Source of the DNA: Conus ventricosus
Lineage: Eukaryota > Mollusca > Gastropoda > Neogastropoda > Conidae
Direction of reading: 5' to 3'
DNA length: 64,000 nucleotides
NCBI GenBank assembly: GCA_018398815.1
Contig: CM031596.1
Location: 64,671,766-64,735,765, forward strand
Positions within the stretch are counted from its first letter, which is position 1. Every line of letters begins with the position of its first letter. Shown here piece by piece: positions 48,390-62,531 of this stretch. The notes beneath the pieces were generated by a model. It was not told the origin of the DNA. It made no database searches and saw only the letters and a list, made by a program, of their open reading frames with translations. Both the position numbers and the translations under genes were made by a program.

Positions 48390-51300
48390 AGAAAGTGCGT
48401 GCCTATTTGTCCTAAACTGGCTTTGCATGTAAGAATATACAAACTGAATCCCAAATAAACAGTATATTTGCACATTAATTCCCATTTTGTCACTAGAAAA
48501 AACAACAACTACCAAGCTGCCAGAAATCTACACTCAAGTTAATTCACAAATACTCAAAAGAAAATTAATAACTAAATATATAAGTATATATCAATCTGGA
48601 GGAAAGGCGGCCCATGCAAAGGGAAGGAGGAGGGGAAAATGAAGCAGAATATTCTATAACCCTCTGAAGGTGAAGGGTACGTTGAGTTCCCTGGAACAGA
48701 GCAACACACACAGGGCATCTCAGAGAAGGCATCTCTCCTCCACAGCCAAGGAGAGTCAATCATGTACCATCCAGACATCTTATTCCTTGTATGGCGAATA
48801 GTTAACACCCCAGACTGACCGGCATTATGATCTCACTTCTCATGCTGCTCGTCCAGCGATGGAGTGAAGGAAGTCAGACTGAAATCTCTGATGAAAATTT
48901 ACGATGTGGATAAATAAAGACGTAGACACTGAGGGGAAGGAGGTGACCGCAGCCCCAGGCTGAAAAGGGAAAGAGCTGCTGAAAAAGAAGATAAAGGAAG
49001 GTAACGATCCTGTCTCTTCTTGCTTCAGACTGTGTTAGCGGATTGGAGAGACTGCGCTCAACACTTAAGACTCTAGTAGTCTAGATCAACGTCCTGCACC
49101 CCTTACTGACAGGTTGTTCATATTGGAAATATGTTGTCGGCAATGTAAAGAAGTGTAAGACTTCCTTGTCAGAGGGAAGCAAACTGCATATGCATATGCA
49201 GATACAAGTCCTGGTAATACACATACTGACAGAAAAAAAACAACTTTAAAGACAGCCATTAAAAAAACAAAAATTCTTCAGTAGTGGTGATTAACACGAG
49301 ATAAGAGGTCGCGCTTAAGGGCCTCTATCGTCTCCGCACTTACAGTTTCTTTGCCGAGGCTTGTTAGTGGGAAGAAACTGCGCATGTATAATTCTGTCCG
49401 ACTAAATTCAGTGTCAAAACTGCAGACCAGCAGATGAAGGTAGGACAGGATCAGGCTCCTTGCCCTTGGTCCGTACACATCAGAACAGGCACTGACGTTT
49501 GCAGTCACTGCGGTCTTTTCGGTTCATTCTTTGTCCCTCTCTTTTGGCACTCTACTTTCCCACCTTGCTTTCAGCCTGCTTACGCTGTTTGCCTATTCAA
49601 CCTGATGATCTAGCCCATTTTCTTGCCTGATCCCACCCTGACTTTTGGACTGGTCTGCAAAACCACAACCAAGCATCACAGGTAAGCTTGCTTGACTGTT
49701 GAGTGACTAAGGAAACTATCAGCAAATGATGTGACATTGCTTCCCTTGTGAGGGCAAGGGGATTTAGCACCAACCCAGTGCTGCATACACTACCAATGAG
49801 ATGGCACACACAGAAATTAAAAACACAAAAAAACAGATTGGGAATCAATGGTCATTTTCTTGCAATGAAGATGAAGGGTTATATCACCTCGTGTAAAAGA
49901 AAAGAGGCACATCAGACCAAAGACAACGTCTCAGAACATATCTCAGTTTACTTCAAGCAACTCCAGAGATGGGGCTGACAGCTTGTTAGGTTGACAGATT
50001 AAAAAAAACAACTGAGATGGGGTTGACAGCTAGTTAGGTTGACAGATTAAACAGAAAACTGAGATGGGGTTGACAGCTAGTTAGGTTGACAGATTAAACA
50101 GAAAACTGAGATGGGGTTGACAGCTAGTTAGGTTGACAGATTAAACAGAAAACTGAGATGGGGTTGACAGCTAGTTAAGTTGACAGAGTTAACAGACACT
50201 GAGACAGGGTTGACAGCTACTAGTTAGGTTGACAGATTAAACAGAAAACTGACATGAGGTTGACAGCTAGTTAGGTTGACAGATTAAACAGAAAACTGAG
50301 ATGGGGTTGACAGCTAGTTAGGTTGACAGATTAAACAGAAAACTGAGATGGGGTTCACAACTAGGTACATTGACAGATTAAACACATTGAGATGGGGTTG
50401 ACAGCTAGTTAGGTTGACAGATTAAACAGAAAACTGAGATGGGGTTGACAGCTAGTTAGGTTGACAGATTAAACAGAAAACTGAGATGGGGTTCACAACT
50501 AGGTACATTGACAGATTAAACACATTGAGATGGGTTGACAGCTAGTTAGGTTGACAGATTAAACAGAAAACTGAGATGGGGTTGACAGCTAGTTAGGTTG
50601 ACAGATTAAACAGAAAACTGAGATGGGTTCACAACTAGGTACATTGACAGATTAAACACACTGAGATGGGGGTGACAGCTAGTTAGGTTGACAGATTAAA
50701 CAGAAAACTGAGATGGGGTTGACAACTAGTTAGGTTAATAGAGTTAACAGACACTGAGATAGGGTTGACAACTAGTTAGGTTGACAGATTAAACACACTG
50801 AGATGGGGTTGACAACTAGTTAGGTTAATAGAGTTAACAGACACTGAGATAGGGTTGACAACTAGTTAGGTTGACAGATTAAACACACTGAGATAGGGTT
50901 GACAGCTAGTTAGGTTGACAGATTAAACACACTGAGATGGGGGTGACAGCTAGCTAGGTTGATAGAGTTAACAGACACTGAGATAGGGTTGACAACTAGT
51001 TAGGTTAATAGAGTTAACAGACACTGAGATAGGGTTGACAACTAGTTAGGTTAATAGAGTTAACAGACACTGAGATAGGGTTGACAACTAGTTAGGTTGA
51101 TAGAGTTAACAGACACTGAGATGGGGCTGACAGCTAGTTAGGTTGACAGATAAAGTAGAACTGAGGTGGGGTTGACTGCTAGTTAGGTTGACAGATAAAG
51201 TAGAACTGAGGTGGGGTTGACTGCTAGTTAGGTCGACAGATTCAACAGACACTGAGATAGGGCTGACAACTAGTTCGGTTGACAGATCAAACAGACACTG

Positions 51301-54300
51301 AGATGGGGTTGACAGCTAGTTAGATTGACGATTGACAGATAAAACAGACACTGAGATAGGGTTGATAACTAGTTAGGTTGACAGATTAAACTGAAAACTG
51401 AGATAGGGTTGACAAAACAACACAGAACAAAAAACAAAACAACAAAAAAAGAAAAACAAGACAGCATGTACCCTTGCTTTTGTTGAACCTAAAATACACA
51501 CAGTCTATTTTTTCTTTAAGTCAGATGGAATCTTATCCACCCAGTCTTTACATCACAATACTTTTCTCACTGCTCTACATTCTGAGTTCCATCTTGTGAA
51601 AACTCTCCAAAAGCGTTCAGACAAACAGACTTAATCACTTTCTCAGTCCTGAACCACTGACATCTGGTGCAATGATCAGGGGGCCATCGGTGCGGGCATG
51701 CAAACTGAATATGTTCATTTTCTTTCATTCATTCTCAGCCAATGTGTCTTCTTTCCCTGCATGGTAGCATTAATATTTTAATATTTCTAGCCACACATTC
51801 CAGCTTGCACAGCCACACCCAGACTTGTTCTGTTGCAGTCCCAGCATTGGCAGTCCACTGGTAGCTGTTGATATCAAGAAGCATTCTTTTCACATATGCA
51901 ATCTTTGTAAGTAGACTAATCGTGCAGTCTTTTTCTCCTACTTACCTCTCCAAACCAATGCCTTATCCCTGCTTGACATGGAACATCACAATACCATCAA
52001 GATATTAAAAAAAGGGAGAGCAGGGAGATAACCTCGTCTCCATGCCCCATAGTCAGCAAGAGTGATCGTCCTTGGTGAACTGGCTACCTGGAACACTATT
52101 CAAACTAGTTCAGCTTTCTTCTTTTCTTCGAAGTAGGAACACGTCTCTGTTGTACTAGACTTCGCCTCTGGTCATTTCTTGGATGCTATGGATTCCCATA
52201 AATGCTCGTTTTAGCTTACCTTTGCCTTACTGGGAGAAGCAGCCTTTTCTTCTTCTTCTGTTCAGGGAGTTTTGGCCAATACTTTCCCACAAGTTTGCTC
52301 CATTGCTGTTTCTCTTCAACAGTCAGTTCTGTCTTTGCTCACCTTGTCATACTCCTGGACTTCGTCAACTCCTTCTGCTACTTTGACATCTGCTCTTGTA
52401 TGTCTTTGTGTTGATACACACAAGACCTGCATCTCTTGTACTGGATGTTCCCTCTTTTCACTTTATAACTTGTGGAAACACTGGTCTGGAGTCCATCATA
52501 ATCATTTTCACTAATTGTCATATTCCTCTGACACCTGTCAATCTGACAGATGTCCAAAACATGATGGGCAGCTTAACCCTCTAAAAAGAGAGATCAAACC
52601 CTATGACTACACAGACCCACCACAGACCCAGTTGATTTCAGTGTGTAAAACTCAAAACTGGCATCAGCCAGAAAGGGGAATGTCTCTCTCTCTCTTACTC
52701 TCAGATCTTGTGTCAAATCTCACTGAAGAAAAGTTAGTGGGATCTAGTTTCTAATTCTTGAGACAATGCACTGTTTGTATTTACGCCCTATATTTTAACA
52801 GATTTTATAGCTTTATGCAGACACTTGGTAAAATCTGTTAAGATGATTTATTAATACTGTTTGATCTCTAAACCCTTTGAAGTAGCTGACTCTAATAAAC
52901 ATGTGTACCTGGACTACATGTATTCCAATACCTAATTACACCACTTATCTTTGAAGACTTCTTTCCCTTCAACAGCTTAGAAGTCTCAAACCACTGGTTA
53001 AAATCCACTCAAAACTTGAGCAATACATTTATGTTAATCTCACTTTCTCCGACCGACACCTTGCACTTTTACTGAAAGTTAAAGGACAAATGTGGGGGCT
53101 CGTTGAGCCAGAATCATAGCCACTCATCTACGAACCAGGTTCTGTAATCTCCACAGACCCTGGATCCCTCTTGTGTCAATGCCAACTGGCCTGACTCAGG
53201 AACAAGAATCCTCGCTACTACTTGGCCACATAGCTTAGTGACTAACCAGCCGGTCTACAAATAAGGGTGACATCAACAAAAACTGGATAGAGATCTGAGT
53301 GCCTTTTCACTTTTACATCAGCCGAGTCTTTGTGCATCCACTGGACTCTACCTCAGATTAAGGCAGGTTACATCCAACAGGTGTCTGTGGAATTTGGGAT
53401 GGATACAGGTTACGACAATATGTTCTCAAAATGACTCACATCGGCAGGGACTTCGTTGGGGATGAGAGCATCAGTGGATCGTGTCCCTGTTGCTAGAAGC
53501 GCCCTCTGCACACAAAAAATAAACCACTTGAAAATAATTTCTCCTTTTTTTTTTTCTTTCCGATTCAGCCAGACTTTAAAAATAATGATAAAACATACAA
53601 AGCTGACCAATGGCCACATATGTATTACGAAGAAGCTAATCATTTTCAGAAAAATCACGTCATACCATATTCATAGCAGATCTGACAGCAGAGGCTCAAG
53701 GCTAAAGTAATATTCAGAAAACAAACACAACCAATGAAGGTAAAGAAATAAAACAGAGGCTTTTTTTTTCATGACTCATGGACAATACAAACTTTCTGTT
53801 TCCAAAAAAGAAATGAAAAGATGTGCCCTTTGAATACAAACAACTATTACAAAAAAAAAACCAACATAGCATATGCTGGTGTATGTTTGCAGGATCACGT
53901 GCCTGTTTTGTTAAGCATATATCAAAACACAAGAAATACTGATCATGTCGAGCCAGTATCAGAGTCAACAAAGCTGTGCATGATTCTAGGTCAGTAACAT
54001 GGACAACAATGAATTCTGCATGAAAAAAAAAATCAAAATGTTCTGCATCTGATCATTTCGTCAATATTGCAATCAAAATAGCGAGAGAAAGTCTACACAC
54101 ATAAACACAAACATTCATATATACATTCAATGAACATTCATATATGCATTCAATGTCATAATTACAATTATCAAATTATCAATGTAAAGAGAACAACATA
54201 AAATAATAATAAATCAAGTAATTGAAGACAAGGCAACTGAACAGCGTTGTTGAACAACTCAATGTCTCTGACACAATATGAGAAAAGGAAAGTGCAAAAA

Positions 54301-57300
54301 GAATCTCAAACAGAAGGAATGCATAGTTCATGAATAAACAATAAGAAGACAACAACAAAAAACAGTAAGCAATTTCATGAACAAGTACAAATTTTCAGTA
54401 ACTTCTCTTTCCAACAAAAACAACATCCAACTATATAAGCAATTAACAAATAAATAAGTTGACAAATAACTAGATAAACACATATTCCAACTATAAGCAA
54501 TTAACAAATAAATAAGTTGACAAATAAATAGATAAACACATTGAAAAAAAAAAAAAAAAGACAGTATCTTAAAGGAAAAACTGCTAGTTTTAAACCTAAC
54601 AATGACAATGTCTCCTGGATCTAAATAAAGGAAGAAGACAACAATGCACATACACACACAGAGCAGTCTCTCCCTCTTTGCCTCTCTTGGAGGCTCTCTC
54701 TCCTTGTCAAAGTTTCTCTCTCTCTCTCTCTGTCTCTCTTTCTCTCTGTCCACTGTTTAGTGCGGCAGTGAGGATGTAATGGACAAAACACTTGCATAGA
54801 GTGTGAACTAAAGGTCCACGGTTCAGATCTTGCATGGGACAGGTTTTTCCTTCCTGTCTTCACTAGACATTAACCCTTTCAATCCTTCCTAGTTTACAGC
54901 CTTCTCAGCCTTTCCTGCCTGACTAGTTTGAGCTGACCTGTTTGAACGCATGGGATACTTCACTTAATTTCTATTACCTTAAAAACTATTTTGCCATGAG
55001 AGAAAAAAATCATAAGGTTATTGCCAAGCGACTGTATTATAAGATATGACAATATAATGTAACACAATGATCTTTCTGACTTTTGATGGTTTTATAAACA
55101 TAAAAACTATTTTATTCTTACATTTACAGACTGGGCACTTCATTTCAACTCTAGATATATCTGGAAAACAATTCGATTAAGATATGAAAAACTCCACATT
55201 GATATAACAAAAATTTACTGTTTGGCAACATAAAAACTCCATGTCGTATTACATGTATCTTAGGACCTTTGACAAATCTGAACATTTTATTTTATTTTTT
55301 ACTTTTTACATTACTCTGTGTTTGAATGTAAATGGTAGACTCAATTTTGGTTCCAAAACTTCAAAACTCTAACATATCATAAACAAAGATTTTTTTTCTA
55401 GCTATGTAGAAGCTGAAACTGTATCTCTCATAGTTTTGAAATACTACCAGTTAGTATATCAGGTCCATCAGGCGCAGGTTTGTGGCATTGCTCAGAGGTG
55501 CCCAAATAATGCTTCGGTACAGGGCTGAATGAATTAAGTGGTTGTCCGAGTGCTGTTCTTTTGAAAAAAAAAATAATAAGCATGTCTCCCGTGTTCTAAT
55601 TCGGCAGGTGATTAAGACCACCCTTTCAATAACGGAGATATGTTCCTGGTAAAATTCTGCTGAAAAAGATCCACTCTGAATACCTCAGTCAAACATTAAA
55701 AAACAAAAAAGAAGAGAAAAAAAGAAGAAGAAAGATACTGAGTGGAGCTGTGCTAAGATGAAATGCTCTCCTCAAGGAAAGCAACCTGAATTGAACACAA
55801 AAATATTTGTATCGAGAAACTTAAGCAACACAATACAAATGCAGCATAAAATTAAACTTATACAACACAACACGATGCAGTGCAGTACAACCCAGTACAT
55901 AACCACAGCATACAGACCAATCCAACTTACTTTCATCTTCCTATTGTGCTTGGCCCGCAGGTAAAAAGGCTTGATGAGGAGAAGGACGGGCACAGACAGA
56001 ACTGCCATGACTAGTAAGGCCGTCTGCACTGCTTGCTGCAATGCCATAATTGAATGTGCATTAGGTTCAGTTGCATTCAGCTTTCATGGGACACTTAGCT
56101 AGGTTGATATGCCTAACAAAAATAACCTCTCAGGGGAAAAACAAAATGGGGGTGGGGGGTGGGTGGAAAACCTATCTAACAATACACCGACATCACCAGA
56201 GGGACAGCAAAGATGGTCAAGGAAAATCACAGTTTTCAATGTTGCTCATCCGGGACTTAAAATCGTCTGAATGCAAATTCAGTATTCTAACCAACTGAGC
56301 CACTCAGGCACCAACTTTCCCCACTGTCACTGTATATACAACCTTGCTTCTTCGATGATTACATCTGAACTTACATCCCCTCATCATCCCATTACCAACA
56401 AGATGTATGGATGTTAGGACAAGCACATGACTAATGGTGGTGGTGGTGTTTGGAGTGTTCATCAGGACATTTCTGTGAGCAATAGACAATGCCAGGGGAT
56501 GTCTGTTTCCTCTCCATTATGGGGCATTATTTCCCTTTGAAGTCTATGTTGGATGTCTGTTTCCTCTCCATTATGGGCATTACTTCCCTTTGAATTGTAT
56601 GTTCAAGCTCACAACTCAGCAGAAGTAATGTAGCGCACGTATATGAAGTAACCCGCATGTAGTGATGTCATGCTGGTATTTTCTATGTGCACATAACCCA
56701 CTAAATGCTGACATGGACAGCAGGATCAACACCCATGTTTGATCTTCTGCACATGCATACCCATAAAGGGGCTAAGACACGAGAGGCTCTTCACAATTGT
56801 TGACCAGGAAATCAGATCTATCCCATGGCATCCTCTACCAAACAGGAACTGTCTTAACTTGAATCACATTACAGTTTCAGCTCCCTTCTCTCCTGTAAAT
56901 TTTCCGGGGAATACCGATTGTGAGGTGTTGTTCCATGCTGATTAGAAATAAGGCTTGGATAGGTAAGTGCTTCACTGAACAGGAGCTGCTATGACTTGAA
57001 CCCAACATCCTGAGTGTGAATCTTGCACTCTTCACTACTGCTGCCTCCTATGCACAACTCTTGTGAGAACCAGATATTCTGCAGTCCTTTCACATTCAGA
57101 AAAAATAGTATTTCAATCTAAATTTCTGGCACACTATATTAAGTCTACTTTTACTTGTAGTTCTTTCCTTAACATGTTCATCAATCACCTTCAGTGGAAT
57201 TGCTCACCGAAATAAGTACAAAAATAAAGATCATGAAAAAAAGTTAACTCAGGGACACACACATGTACGCAAGTGTGCACGTGCGTGTGTGCGCGCGCAC

Positions 57301-57331
57301 ACACACACACACATACACGCGCACACTCTAA

Positions 57332-57399
<68 letters not shown>

Positions 57400-57922
57400 A
57401 AGCAAAGAAGAGGACAGATGGCCAGAGACAGAGACTGAACAATGGAGACAAGAGCCAAAGCCAACGCTGACAACAGAAGAAGAAACAGGACGGAAGAAGA
57501 CAGCAAAAGAACAGAAGACTAAAGCAATGTCAACCACAGCAGTGCACATCTAGCACATTTCCCAGCCCAGCTGTATATCCTACCTCACAGGAAAAAACAG
57601 AAACAATAACAAAAGTATAAGAGCAACACTATCTTACAAAACGGCGACAATATCAACACCAGTATCAACACTTAAACAGGCATACCAAATTACCAGCAAA
57701 TGTCACAGCTATTTTTATACCTTGGTTCATCCCTGATGAACTAACGAAAATGTCTGATACCCCTTCAAAAAAGAGACAGAGAAAAAGAATTAGAAATATA
57801 CAATAAGAAATATACAATAATAATTTGCATACTTATCCAATATTCTACATTATTTAGTTTTCACAGGTATTGTGAGTGCATTCATCCAGCATTAGCAAAT
57901 TTAAGTGAGGATGATTAAAATA

Positions 57923-57959
<37 letters not shown>

Positions 57960-60255
57960 TGAAAGTGTGTGAAATGAAGTTAAATCACATTCTCTCCACT
58001 AGAAGTACATCACACACACACACGCACACTGTCAAACATCTTAACATGGTAATATGAATACACACCAGGATTAAAGAGGGTCTTACACCATTAACAAATG
58101 TCCAGTTAAATGCAAATTCTTTGTACTCCATATCAAAGTACACGATCTACGATGTCAACCACTACATGAAATGTTCACATAATCTGCATCTGTCTGCACA
58201 CAAAGAAGATTGTTTTACACGCTTAATAAATCCACACTAAATGTTAACTTGAATTAGTCGCAATTTACAACACATCAAGATTCATTTGAAAGGAGATCTT
58301 GTTTGTTCTGTGTGCTCTGTGTTGTCATTTCTGCTCGGCGATTTGGTGTGGTAAGCAGCATTCATTTGGAATTACAGGCCTGTAATTATTTCACTGTGGG
58401 AGCAAGAGTTATGGGTCTTAATGATTTACCCTACTTGTCTGTGCAACAGCAAAATCACACTCTCCATGTCTGAAAAACAAACAACCAAACAAAGAGACAT
58501 ATGTGAAGTGCATAGATCAATTTACAAAACTGGCATCTTCAGGCCTATCAAACTAGGCACTGATGAGAACTCCACTAAAGAGAACTGGGAACCAATGAAA
58601 ATTGAGGCAGTTCTGTTATGTTCATCACAGATGACATAAAAATCATTGAAAAACATTTCAATTCTATTATCTAAAAAAAAAAGGGCCAATATTGGCTAAT
58701 AGCACTACAGAACAGACAAGTTATGAACAATGAACAGCAAAGAGAAAAAAAAACTGACAGAGACAGCGAGGGGAGGAGGAAGGGTGGGACGGGGGAGAAA
58801 GTCATATGGAGTGACAGAAAATGAGAAATTATCAGCACGTAATTTCCCTCATGTGGAGATACAAATTATAACGAAAAAAAAACCCTCCATCTGACCCCGC
58901 CACCCTTTCCTCACACTCAGGCAGAAAAAAACCTTCCAAGCACAGAATTTCAAGAAGTCGGGGACATGATTTATTCCAATAAACCCATTGGCATGTCTAT
59001 GGTCAGACAGAGGAAGGCAGAAATGTTCACAAAAAGTCTTTAAAAAGAAAAAAAAAAGGGGGGGGGGGGGGGTTCTGGTCAGAGGATCTGGTCATTGTGA
59101 CCTTTAACAGCAATAGTTCATCACTGTAGTCTGGACTGACCTGATTGTCATAGAAAGTCCACTGGGAACAGTCCACTTTGGACTCCGTGCCGTTTTGGGG
59201 TGGGGCATTGTAGGTCATCATGAACATGTTGATGTAGTCTGCAAACCACAAAACAGCCATGCGTATTGACTCGCATACAGTAACATATTCACAAATATAT
59301 ATATGCCCAGGAAAGAGTTATCTTTCGTTCTAATGCAAAGACAACACAAGACGTACACACACACACACACACACACACATACACACACTCTCCCTCTCTT
59401 TCCATCTTTCTTTACACTAGATGTAACGAGCTGTCATGCTGAATCTGCAGAATCTTTCATAGTAGAACCCCTTACAGACAAAAAAAATCAAGCCCTTACA
59501 TCAAACATCGATTCCAAAAGCAAGAAAACAGACTTCCCATATTTGTCTTGTTCAGGGCACTCACTGGAGAACAGCAAAAATCCCTGAAATTCTAGAAGCG
59601 TGGGGGAGGGGGTACATTCAACATGCTACACTCACAAAGAAAAATATTTGAACCCTGTTTTGAAATTGGTGCTGTCTGTCACCAATCTGAGCATGGAATA
59701 GTCAACTTTTCAGTGGAACCACACTCGGGACCATTTGTTTGTACAGCTTTTGTCAATCTCTAAGTCTTTCACTCTTGCAACCATGTACAATGTTGGTGCA
59801 TGACATTGCCCGGCTTTCAAGGCCTTCAACCCATTAGATAAAGTGACCCATTAGATAAATTTTCAAAATGGAGTGACTGAAGGCGGCGAACGAAGCAAGA
59901 TTAGGAATAGAGTTTTTAGAACTTACCGCCAATGACAATGACAAACAAAGCACAAGACAAGACACGATGCATTTCAACCACTTCGGTCTTCATCAGGCGA
60001 AAAAATAAATCACATTTAACATGTGGGACAGTACAAACTACGAAAAACAAAAAAAGAGAATGAAAAATGACTCATCCGTTAATGTCCATGAAGGCGGAAA
60101 TGACATGAGGCCAGGGGGATTATGGGAGAGGAAACAGAGGGGGGGGGGTTGCATCAGGGGACGCGGAGGTGTGTGTGTATGATATGATAGGGTTGTGTGT
60201 CTAGTTTATTAGGATGGTATGATATCTTTGTGATGGTTGTGGTAATGGTGGATAG

Positions 60256-60290
<35 letters not shown>

Positions 60291-60303
60291 AGAAGAAAGG
60301 TGT

Positions 60304-60334
<31 letters not shown>

Positions 60335-62500
60335 GATTTAAGGGGAAGGATCAAAACAAAATTAAGATTAGATAGATGGAGGGTTGCTGTAACTACTGTA
60401 TGAAGTGAGTGAAGGGGATGTGGTGGTGGTGTATGTAAGTGTGTGTGTATGTGTGTGTGTTGGTAGGGGATATTGCCAACTGATGTGGAAGAGGTGGGTA
60501 TGTGTGTTTGGTTATTGTTGGATATTGATGCCTTGGGGGTGTAGTGTGCCCAGTTTGGAAATGAGATGGGATTCTTGAGTTGTGCGTTCAAAGCTGTCAC
60601 TCTGTGACTGCCAGAGTGCCATAACTTTGACATGGTCGATGTTGTGTTGGGTGTGGTTGAAGTGTAGGGCGACGGGTTTGGGTCGGTGGTGGCGGATATC
60701 AGCCAGGTGTTCAGCGATGCGTGTTTCAAGTGTGCGTGACGTTTCCCCTATGTAGATCTTGCCACACAGCTGGCAGTGGATGGCATATATAATGTTGCGG
60801 CTCTGACATGAGAATGTGCGTTTGACTGTGAAGGAGTTTTTGGGGCCCTGTAAGATGGTGTCTGGTTTGGTGAGGGGGCAGATTTTGCAGTTGGGTTTGG
60901 AGCAGGGGTGAGTACCTGGTGGTGTAGCTGTGGTTCTGTTCAAACTGGATCGCACGAGGTCTTTGAGGTTTTTGTCACGTTTGAATGTGATCATGGGTTT
61001 GGTATGGAAGGCGGGTTTGTGGTTATGTACAATGTGCCAATTGGATTTGAGGATCCTACAGATGGGGAGGGTGTGCGGGTGGTAGAGGAGGTAGGCTGTG
61101 GGTCTGTCTGTCTTGGTTGGATGCTGGGTGTCCAGAGCAGATGTTCTGGATACAGCTATGGTGCGGCGGAGTGCTGCATTGATGATGGAACTGGGGTATC
61201 CGCGGTTGGTGAAGAATTGTGACATTTTGGCTGCTTGTATAGTGAAGTCTTCCTCGCTGGAGCAGAGTCTGCGGAGACGGAGAAATTGTGAGTATGGGAT
61301 GCTGTCTTTAGTGTGTGGGTTGTGGGAGGATGAGTAGTCTAGGTATGCATGTGCGTCGGTGGGTTTGTAGAAAATGGAGGTTTTGAGTAGGCCTTCTTCT
61401 AGACATCACCATCTCCCTAGAAGAAGGCCTACTCAAAACCTCCATTTTCTACAAACCCACCGACGCACATGCATACCTAGACTACTCATCCTCCCACAAC
61501 CCACACACTAAAGACAGCATCCCATACTCACAATTTCTCCATCTCCGCAGACTCTGCTCTAGCGAGGAAGACTTCACTATACAAGCAGCCAAAATGTCAC
61601 AATTCTTCACCAACCGCGGATACCCCAGTTCCATCATCAATGCAGCACTCCGCCGCACCATAGCTGTATCCAGAACATCTGCTCTGGACACCCAGCATCC
61701 AACCAAGACAGACAGACCCACAGCCTACCTCCTCTACCACCCGCACCACCTCCCCATCTGTAGGATCCTCAAATCCAATTAGCACATTGTACATAACCAC
61801 AAACCCGCCTTCCATACCAAACCCATGATCACATTCAAACGTGACAAAAACCTCAAAGACCTCCTCGTGCGATCCAGTTTGAACAGAACCACAGCTACAC
61901 CACCAGGTACTCACCCCTGCTCCAAACCCAACTGCAAAATCTGCCCCCTCACCAAACCAGACACCATCTTACAGGGCCCCAAAAACTCCTTCACAGTCAA
62001 ACGCACATTCTCATGTCAGAGCCGCAACATTATATATGCCATCCACTGCCAGCTGTGTGGCAAGATCTACATAGGGGAAACGTCACGCACACTTGAAACA
62101 CGCATCGCTGAACACCTGGCTGATATCCGCCACCACCGACCCAAACCCGTCGCCCTACACTTCAACCACACCCAACACAACATCGACCATGTCAAAGTTA
62201 TGGCACTCTGGCAGTCACAGAGTGACAGCTTTGAACGCACAACTCAAGAATCCCATCTCATTCCCAAACTGGGCACACTACACCCCCAAGGCATCAATAT
62301 CCAACAATAACCAAACACACATACCCACCTCTTCCACATCAGTTGGCAATATCCCCTACCAACACACACACATACACACACACATACACACACACTTACA
62401 TACACCACCACCACATCCCCTTCACTCACTTCATACAGTAGTTACAGCAACCCTCCATCTATCTAATCTTAATTTTGTTTTGATCCTTCCCCTTAAATCC

Positions 62501-62531
<31 letters not shown>

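Noticed and set aside
49967..51415. CRISPR array
   Set aside because: The whole 46-47-bp unit repeats with no unique spacers, and the host is eukaryotic. It is a minisatellite.
59962..59999. Proven hammerhead ribozyme
   Set aside because: Stem I and stem III are very short and an extra A precedes stem II, so it is kept only as a hypothesis.
60908..61222. 104-residue + strand frame opposite the left Penelope arm
   Set aside because: It is the antisense shadow of the GIY-YIG reading frame, mirrored in the right arm.
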